A DNA stretch of 10,919 nucleotides, taken from positions 16,640 to 27,558 of the forward strand of contig DHDT01000068.1 in assembly GCA_002399505.1 (NCBI GenBank). Direction: 5' to 3'. The stretch's first letter is position 1, and every line of letters starts with the position of its first letter. Source of the DNA: Caryophanales bacterium UBA4869. Lineage in GTDB: Bacteria; Bacillota_I; Bacilli_A; RFN20; CAG-288. Shown here one piece after another: positions 6,128-10,919 of the stretch. Below the pieces are notes generated by a model. That model was not told the DNA's origin. It saw only the letters and a program-made list of their open reading frames with translations, and ran no database searches. Position numbers and translations under genes: made by a program.

Positions 6128-6781
6128 TCAATCAGCAAGCTCTTTAAGCAGTTTTTCATATTCTTCTTTGGATATAGAACCTTCCTGGTACTTGCCTTTG
6201 ATATATCTGAAAAGCTCTTCTCTGTTCATTCCAGATATTTCCGAATGTATCTGTTCCTTTAATTCAATCTGTTTTTTCTCTTCTTCCAAAACCATTTGTT
6301 TAATCTTTTTTACTGGTCTATAGACAAAAAGAATATATAAGACAGTATATGAAACTGAAAGAAGAAGAGATAAAACTACAGGAATATAGTTCAAAGAAAG
6401 AAAATAACGCCCGTCTGAAGAAGCCAGGTTTGCACCTACTGCATAGGTAATCTCAAAAGCAGTGGAGACATAGACCAATATTCCGTTGATGACTGCAAAG
6501 AAGTTGAAGTCATAAAGTCGTCCGCAGATAAAGGAGGAGATAGTCACAACCATGGTGACAGACAAAGAAATTATCGTCATGACAGTAGATACGCCGGCAA
6601 CTGCCAAGGCCGGATTATCATTAGCGTTTCCCATCAGAGAAAAATCACTTAATAATCCATACTGACTATAGCCTAAGGCCAGACAGCCGATAATAATAGG
6701 AATCAATATCATGCTGATAAGAAGAGGCAGGTAATTTAAGGCCGTAAGCTGATACTGGCGGATCTCATTTTTGTTTTTCAT
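6128..6781 (-). CDS. Four-TM membrane protein with C-terminal SHOCT domain
   Basis: Function unknown. The 217 residues contain four predicted membrane segments at about 15-37, 57-86, 94-117 and 130-154. A charged, probably coiled-coil stretch follows (157-183, with EEEKKQIELKEQ). It ends in a SHOCT-type short helical hairpin at about 186-214, where KYQEGSISKEEYEKLLKEL matches the usual pattern of a helix, a G-x-IT/S turn, and a second helix with EEYE. SHOCT domains are found at the ends of many unrelated bacterial proteins and are thought to mediate oligomerisation or other contacts. The start codon overlaps the pcp stop by ATGA, and an AAAGGG ribosome site sits 6 nt before it. It is the last gene of the mutS2-uvrC-pcp cluster. 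I see no strong terminator after it; the 147 bp to the tRNA hold only the tRNA promoter and leader. Confidence 0.85.
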   Translation of the reverse strand: MKNKNEIRQYQLTALNYLPLLISMILIPIIIGCLALGYSQYGLLSDFSLMGNANDNPALAVAGVSTVMTIISLSVTMVVTISSFICGRLYDFNFFAVINGILVYVSTAFEITYAVGANLASSDGRYFLSLNYIPVVLSLLLSVSYTVLYILFVYRPVKKIKQMVLEEEKKQIELKEQIHSEISGMNREELFRYIKGKYQEGSISKEEYEKLLKELAD

Positions 6782-7332
6782 ATGATACCCTTTAATAAAG
6801 CACTGATATTATATCCCGCCTTTTCAAAATCATAAATGGATGAAGACAGATGAATAAAGAGAACTTTCCTATCGGTGGATATAGAGGAGAGCAGATCTTG
6901 ATAATAGACTTCATTGCAGATAAAACCTCCGCAGTCGTTTGAAAAAGAGACGGGAAGATTATCAGTCACAGATTTAAAATACAGACTGTTGATGTCAATA
7001 CTTGAATAGAGATATTCCGGCCCTTTCATACTGATTCTCTCGCCGTTTTTATAAACACCGTCTTCATCAGAAAGACGGCTATGAAGACTGTTATGAGCTC
7101 TTCTCTCAACGACGATGTCCTTATCGTATCCTGCTTCTCCAAAACTGATGATTATATCAGGATTGAATTCCTTCAATGACTTCTTGACACTGACAAAACA
7201 TCTTTTATATGACACTGGAAGTACAAGTCTTCTTATCGAGGCTCCAAGAACATCGACAAAAGGAAGAACTTCCTCAGTGACATTCCATTTTCTGCCATTG
7301 AATGGCTTAAAGGCAGTCAATAGTATCTTCAT
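6778..7332 (-). CDS. pcp: Pyroglutamyl-peptidase I (cysteine peptidase C15)
   Basis: Cytoplasmic cysteine peptidase that removes N-terminal pyroglutamate (5-oxoproline) from peptides. The family features are in order: the N-terminal strand MKILLTAFKPFNG, the LPVSY strand at 38-42, ISFGEAG (62-68), VVERRAHN (74-81) with the catalytic Glu76, SNDCGGFICN (131-140) with the nucleophile Cys139, and LFIHLS (158-163) with His161. All three catalytic residues are therefore kept. At 184 residues it is slightly shorter than the usual 200-215, ending soon after the catalytic His region. Two motif positions deviate: usual forms read SNTAGTFVCN and VERVAIN, whereas Asp-Cys and Arg-Ala-His are found here. 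The ATG overlaps the uvrC stop (ATGA), and the TGA overlaps the next start the same way. The purine-rich GGAGAAGAGAG upstream, inside uvrC, can serve as a ribosome site. Confidence 0.93.
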   Translation of the reverse strand: MKILLTAFKPFNGRKWNVTEEVLPFVDVLGASIRRLVLPVSYKRCFVSVKKSLKEFNPDIIISFGEAGYDKDIVVERRAHNSLHSRLSDEDGVYKNGERISMKGPEYLYSSIDINSLYFKSVTDNLPVSFSNDCGGFICNEVYYQDLLSSISTDRKVLFIHLSSSIYDFEKAGYNISALLKGII

Positions 7333-9140
7333 TCTTCTCTCTTCTCCAGTTTAGAAATAGACTCCAGGGAAGAATCTCTCTTGGCCAATATCTTTTTAGC
7401 CACATCGAGAGGGACAATCTGACCAAGTTCTTCTTCTTTCACACCGTTTAGTGACTCCAGAGTAGGATACAGATCAAGAAGCCGGTCTTTTCTCTTCTTT
7501 CCGATTCCCTTTATGTCATCGTAGATAGTCTTATAGACAGACTTCTCCCGATTAGATCGATGATAGGTTATGGCAAAGCGATGGACTTCGTCCTGCATCC
7601 TCATCAAAAGGAAAAACAAAGGGGTATTTTTGACTAAGGGAATTTCTTCACCGGTATCGGCGTTGATTAAAGTGTCAGTCTCATGGCGGTCATTCTTAGC
7701 CAAACCGGCTATTGGAATATCTATCTTCTGTTCTTCTTTGACTTCCAGGGCTATCTGGCATTGATTCAATCCGCCATCGACGATTATCAAATCAGGAAGC
7801 TTGCTTTTTTCTTCTTTGAGTCTCTTGAATCTTCTAGTCAGAACTTCTCTCATCGAAGCCAAGTCATCTTGCTTATTTGGCTGGTTGATCTTAAATTTAC
7901 GATATAGTTCCGGGGCTTTTTCTCCGTTGATGTATTTGACCATGGCACCAACGCAATCATATCCCTGAATATGAGAGTTATCATATAGTTCGATATCCAA
8001 AGGAGTTTTTTTCAATCCCAACTTTGTCTGAAGTTCGACTAAGAGCTTTAAGACATCATCAGAAAGACGGGCCGTCTGAAAGTGAGTATCCAGACTCTGT
8101 TTGGCATTTTCAAGTGCCAGGCTCAATAGATCTCTCTTCTTTCCCCGGTTTGGCGAAAGAACTTTGACTTGTAGAGCATCAGAAAGAAGTTCGGTCATCT
8201 TTTTATCGGGAACAATCAGTTCTTTGGGTTTCTCATGTTTCCGATAAAACTGAACTATCAGATCTTCGATCAATTCGTTTTGATCATCGATCAGTTCTTC
8301 CACATAGGAGTTCTTTCCTAAAAGAACACCTTTTCGATAAAGGAGGAAGAATAAGCAGATATATCCCTCTCGAGTCGAATAACCGACGACATCCCGGTCA
8401 ACATGGTCTTCGAACATGATTTTCTGTTTGGAGGTAATATGGGAAATTGTGTCGATGGATTTCTTGAAACCGGAAGCTTTCTCAAACTCCAGATTATCGC
8501 TGGCTGTCTTCATTTCTTTTTTTAGGCGGGACAAAGTAGAAGAGGTGTTTCCGTTGAGGAAGCCATTTATCTCATCAACCATTTTCGAATACTCGTCTTC
8601 ATCGATTTTCCGGATACAGGGAGCCAGGCACTGACCCATGTGATAATAGAGGCAGGGCTTATTTGGAATATTCCGACATTTGCGAAGAGGATAGAGACGA
8701 TTGAGAAGATCAATCATCTTATAGGCTTCAGAACTATTGGGGAAAGGACCGAAATAATAGTATCCTTTTTCATGATCGTTTCTGGCGATCTTCAAATAAG
8801 GGTCGCCTTTCTTCTTCAAGGCGATATAAGGATACATCTTATCATCCATAAGCATGATGTTATATTTTGGATAATACTTATGAATAAGGGATATTTCTAA
8901 AAGAAGAGCTTCTTTTTCCGTATTGGTTTCAATGATATCGAAGTCGCGAATCTCTAAAACCATTCTCATCACTTTTCCTTGCTGAGGACGGGTAAAATAC
9001 TGCTTGACTCTCTTGACTAGGGATTTGGCTTTTCCGACATAAATGATAGTCCCGTTCTCATCCTTCATCTGATAAGAGCCGGGCCTGTCAGGAAGAAGCG
9101 ATATCTTCTGCTTTAAGACTGGGATATCGAGATAAGACAT
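7329..9140 (-). CDS. uvrC: UvrABC system excinuclease subunit C
   Basis: Makes both incisions around bulky DNA lesions after UvrA/UvrB damage recognition. Numbered from the ATG at 9140 (603 residues), it has the GIY-YIG nuclease domain for the 3' cut at about 17-95 (GSY at 21-23, YVGKAKSL from 34). Next is a four-cysteine cluster (Cys155, 163, 171, 175) fitting the iron-sulfur site of UvrC. A UVR domain for UvrB contact lies at about 203-238. The RNase H-like 5' nuclease contains YDNSH (Asp387), IIVDGG (Asp455) and DEVHRFAI (His520). The C-terminal helix-hairpin-helix region is at about 543-588; its first hairpin (IKGIGKKRKDRLL) is typical, its second lacks the usual PGI turn. A GTG at 9167, preceded by AAGGCGG, is a possible longer start overlapping mutS2 by 26 bp. 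The ATG is preferred because it gives the normal N-terminal length and lies 1 bp past the mutS2 stop. Confidence 0.97.
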   Translation of the reverse strand: MSYLDIPVLKQKISLLPDRPGSYQMKDENGTIIYVGKAKSLVKRVKQYFTRPQQGKVMRMVLEIRDFDIIETNTEKEALLLEISLIHKYYPKYNIMLMDDKMYPYIALKKKGDPYLKIARNDHEKGYYYFGPFPNSSEAYKMIDLLNRLYPLRKCRNIPNKPCLYYHMGQCLAPCIRKIDEDEYSKMVDEINGFLNGNTSSTLSRLKKEMKTASDNLEFEKASGFKKSIDTISHITSKQKIMFEDHVDRDVVGYSTREGYICLFFLLYRKGVLLGKNSYVEELIDDQNELIEDLIVQFYRKHEKPKELIVPDKKMTELLSDALQVKVLSPNRGKKRDLLSLALENAKQSLDTHFQTARLSDDVLKLLVELQTKLGLKKTPLDIELYDNSHIQGYDCVGAMVKYINGEKAPELYRKFKINQPNKQDDLASMREVLTRRFKRLKEEKSKLPDLIIVDGGLNQCQIALEVKEEQKIDIPIAGLAKNDRHETDTLINADTGEEIPLVKNTPLFFLLMRMQDEVHRFAITYHRSNREKSVYKTIYDDIKGIGKKRKDRLLDLYPTLESLNGVKEEELGQIVPLDVAKKILAKRDSSLESISKLEKREE

Positions 9141-9141
9141 A

Positions 9142-10919
9142 TTATCTGAGATGGACGATAGTGGCACCTAAGCCGCCTTCGCCTTCGCCTCCCAATCTGT
9201 AGTCTTTGACAAATTCACGATGATTAGAAAGATACTTCCAGACGGCATTCTTCAGAATAAAGCCACCGGTTCCATGAATGATTCTGACCATGGAGAATTT
9301 TCGGACCCTGGCATTATCCAAGAAAGAGACAACCTTTCTCATGGCATCATCGGCATATAACCCGATGACGTTGCATTCAATACCCTGAGAAGGCCCTAAC
9401 TTCAGATAAGTGAAATCACTGGCCGGTGACTTCTTTTTAATATCGGCAACTGTCTTCTTGCCTTTTTTGAGACCAACGATTGATCTTTTAAAACGCAGTC
9501 CATCCAAATCAATGGTGACTTCTTTCTTTTTCACTTCGATGACTGTCCCTCTTCTTCCGTCTTCGTCTTCGACAATATCACCGGCCTTTAAAACGAGAAG
9601 AGGAAGAGAAAGAACCTTATTGTCATCAGAAACTGAGTTAGTCTCGGCCTTGATCTTATTCAATTCGCCTTTGACTTTGGATACTTCGGAATAAGTGGTA
9701 TTGGTGTTCTTGCTTTCCCAGACCTTATTGATTTCTTCTATTCTCTTATCGACAAGCTTTTGAATCTTATCATCAGCTTTGACGTGAATATTTGCTCTTT
9801 CTTCGTCAAGGGCCTTAATGGCTTTCTCTCGCTTGTCGATTACTTTTTCCAAATCCTTCTTCAGACCTTCTAATTCTCTTGCTCTCTTCTCATTCTGGCT
9901 TTCCTGTTCAGTGAGTTTTTCCATCAGACTGTCTGTGTTCTGGTTTTGGCGCCGGTTTTCAAATTCGATGGCGTCTTTGATGATCGAGTCTTTGATTCCC
10001 AGTTTCTGAGCCAGAAGAATTCCATATGATTTACCAGTGGTATGGAGAAGCAGACGATAAGTGGGAGTCAGGTTGTCGTTGTTGAATTCCATTGCACCTG
10101 TCAAAGCTTTCTCATCGCTGGCCGCATAGATTTTTAATCCGTCAAAATGAGAAGTCAGCAAAGTATAACAGCCGACATTCTCGAAAAACTTAAGCAGAGC
10201 CACACCTAAGGCCTCACCGTCTTTAGGTGAAGTGCCTTCGCCAACTTCATCGATGACAACTAAAGAAGACTTGGTGGCTTTCTCAGTAATGCCCTTGATT
10301 CCCATGATATGACTGGAAAATGTGGAGAGGTTGTCGAGAACAGACTGATTGTCACCTCCTAGAAAATAAACCGCATCGATAAAAGGTATCTTTGCTTCAG
10401 TTAGGCAGGGAACAAAAAGACCGAGTTTATCCATGTAGACAGCCAAAGATACAGCTTTGATAAATACGGACTTGCCGCCGGCATTAGGACCGGTGATAAG
10501 TAAGGCCAAAGGATTTTTGTCTCCTAAAGACAGGGAGTTGGTAACTACTTTCTTAGCCTTCAGAAGAGGATGGAACAGAGAAGAAAAAGAAAGTTCGTTC
10601 TTCGATAATGTGGAAATACATCCCCGATAGGAAAGACCATATCTAGTCGCACCTAGATAGCGATCAAAAGTAAAGATGATCTCATAGTCTCTTTTTAAGT
10701 ATTTAAGCTGTTTTCCGGCTTTGGAAGACAAGTCAGATAAGACTTTGATTATTTCCTCGCCTTCTTTCTGAAGCACGGTATCAAGGCGATTTCTCAAATC
10801 CAAGACTTCATAAGGAACCATAAATGCCGTCTCTCCGGAAGCAGAATAGGAAACGACTGTTCCTTTGATAAACCCTTTATTAGAGGCTTTTACAGGCAAA
10901 GCCTCCTCACCGGCTTTAT
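9142..10919 (-). CDS. mutS2: MutS2: MutS-like ATPase with C-terminal Smr domain (partial, 5' end outside the window)
   Basis: MutS2 proteins act in suppression of homologous recombination and, in Bacillus, in rescue of collided ribosomes; they are not the mismatch-repair MutS. The last 591 of about 780 residues are visible; the gene runs past 10919, so a TTG at 10899 (in the LPVKA motif) is not the start. Counting from the first visible residue, the SASGETAF region is near 25-33. Walker A GPNAGGKS is at 143-150, the STFSSHI signature at 198-204, Walker B VVIDE at 220-224 and switch His257. A long charged coiled coil spans about 331-401, a KOW-like beta segment about 444-484 (GDIVEDEDGRRGTVIEV), and the Smr domain about 512-591. 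In Smr, the IIHGTGGF loop (His548) and RLGGEGEGGLGATIVHL are present. The usual LDLRG motif is replaced by CNVIG and the usual HGKGTG by HGTGGF. It is the first visible gene of a cluster continuing into uvrC 1 bp later. Confidence 0.97.
   Translation of the reverse strand, partial: KAGEEALPVKASNKGFIKGTVVSYSASGETAFMVPYEVLDLRNRLDTVLQKEGEEIIKVLSDLSSKAGKQLKYLKRDYEIIFTFDRYLGATRYGLSYRGCISTLSKNELSFSSLFHPLLKAKKVVTNSLSLGDKNPLALLITGPNAGGKSVFIKAVSLAVYMDKLGLFVPCLTEAKIPFIDAVYFLGGDNQSVLDNLSTFSSHIMGIKGITEKATKSSLVVIDEVGEGTSPKDGEALGVALLKFFENVGCYTLLTSHFDGLKIYAASDEKALTGAMEFNNDNLTPTYRLLLHTTGKSYGILLAQKLGIKDSIIKDAIEFENRRQNQNTDSLMEKLTEQESQNEKRARELEGLKKDLEKVIDKREKAIKALDEERANIHVKADDKIQKLVDKRIEEINKVWESKNTNTTYSEVSKVKGELNKIKAETNSVSDDNKVLSLPLLVLKAGDIVEDEDGRRGTVIEVKKKEVTIDLDGLRFKRSIVGLKKGKKTVADIKKKSPASDFTYLKLGPSQGIECNVIGLYADDAMRKVVSFLDNARVRKFSMVRIIHGTGGFILKNAVWKYLSNHREFVKDYRLGGEGEGGLGATIVHLR

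Noticed and set aside
6128..7332. UGA as tryptophan (mollicute code)
   Set aside because: Trp is written TGG, and TGA ends pcp and the SHOCT gene exactly at overlapping starts, so the standard bacterial code applies.
9160..9190. Short GGCGAA repeat near the mutS2 end as a regulatory or phase-variable repeat
   Set aside because: It encodes the conserved Gly/Glu-rich GGEGEGG loop of the Smr domain; only two units are present.
7570..10009. Several plus-strand open frames opposite uvrC and mutS2
   Set aside because: Both opposite genes are unambiguous by catalytic motifs; the antisense frames are hydrophobic or Ser/Phe-rich shadows without ribosome sites.
10899..10919. TTG at 10899 as the start of a short MutS2-like protein
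   Set aside because: The frame stays open to the window edge (KAGEEALPVKA), and LPVKA is an internal motif of MutS2; the gene is simply cut by the window.
1..10919. CRISPR array, insertion sequence, toxin-antitoxin or phage defence module
   Set aside because: No regularly spaced repeats, transposase, toxin-antitoxin gene pair or defence gene could be read on either strand; the only hint of mobility is the remnant by tRNA-Pro.

Overview
The window reads as a moderate- to low-GC Bacillota chromosome, most likely a gut-type Bacilli lineage (Erysipelotrichales or RF39-like). That placement is an inference. It rests on a T-box leader, two LTSC-type lipoproteins, MutS2 instead of a mutator-type MutS, AGGAGG ribosome-binding sites, and consensus sigma-A promoters with 17-bp spacers. 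TGA acts as a stop, at the ends of pcp and of the SHOCT gene, so this is not a UGA=Trp mollicute. No CRISPR array, insertion sequence or phage module is visible.

Positions 1-1870, minus strand, hold a methionine uptake operon: metN (ATPase), then metI (permease, running off the window edge). In front of metN lies a complete T-box riboswitch with an AUG (Met) specifier, stem III, a T-box antiterminator and a clear intrinsic terminator. Two further layers of control may exist. One is a hairpin that buries the metN Shine-Dalgarno sequence and could be opened by the anti-terminated fold. The other is a pair of identical 10-bp palindromes, one of which sits between the -35 and -10 of the best promoter.

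Positions 1938-5651 hold two large lipoproteins of unknown function, transcribed divergently from a 133-bp region with a recognisable promoter each way. Both have the same signal peptide type and extracellular repeat-like or Ig-like domains near the N-terminus, so they look like a related pair of surface proteins.

Positions 5652-5980 hold a decayed, frameshifted coding remnant, a bidirectional terminator, and tRNA-Pro(GGG) on the minus strand with its own near-consensus promoter. The remnant reads toward the 3' end of the tRNA, where integrative elements commonly insert. Its tail loosely resembles a tyrosine recombinase C-terminus.

Positions 6128-10919, minus strand, hold a tightly packed cluster in the order mutS2 (5' end outside the window), uvrC, pcp (pyroglutamyl peptidase) and a four-TM SHOCT-domain membrane protein. 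The joints are a 1-bp gap and two ATGA overlaps, which implies one transcript with translational coupling. It combines collided-ribosome/recombination control and nucleotide excision repair with a peptidase and an uncharacterised membrane protein.
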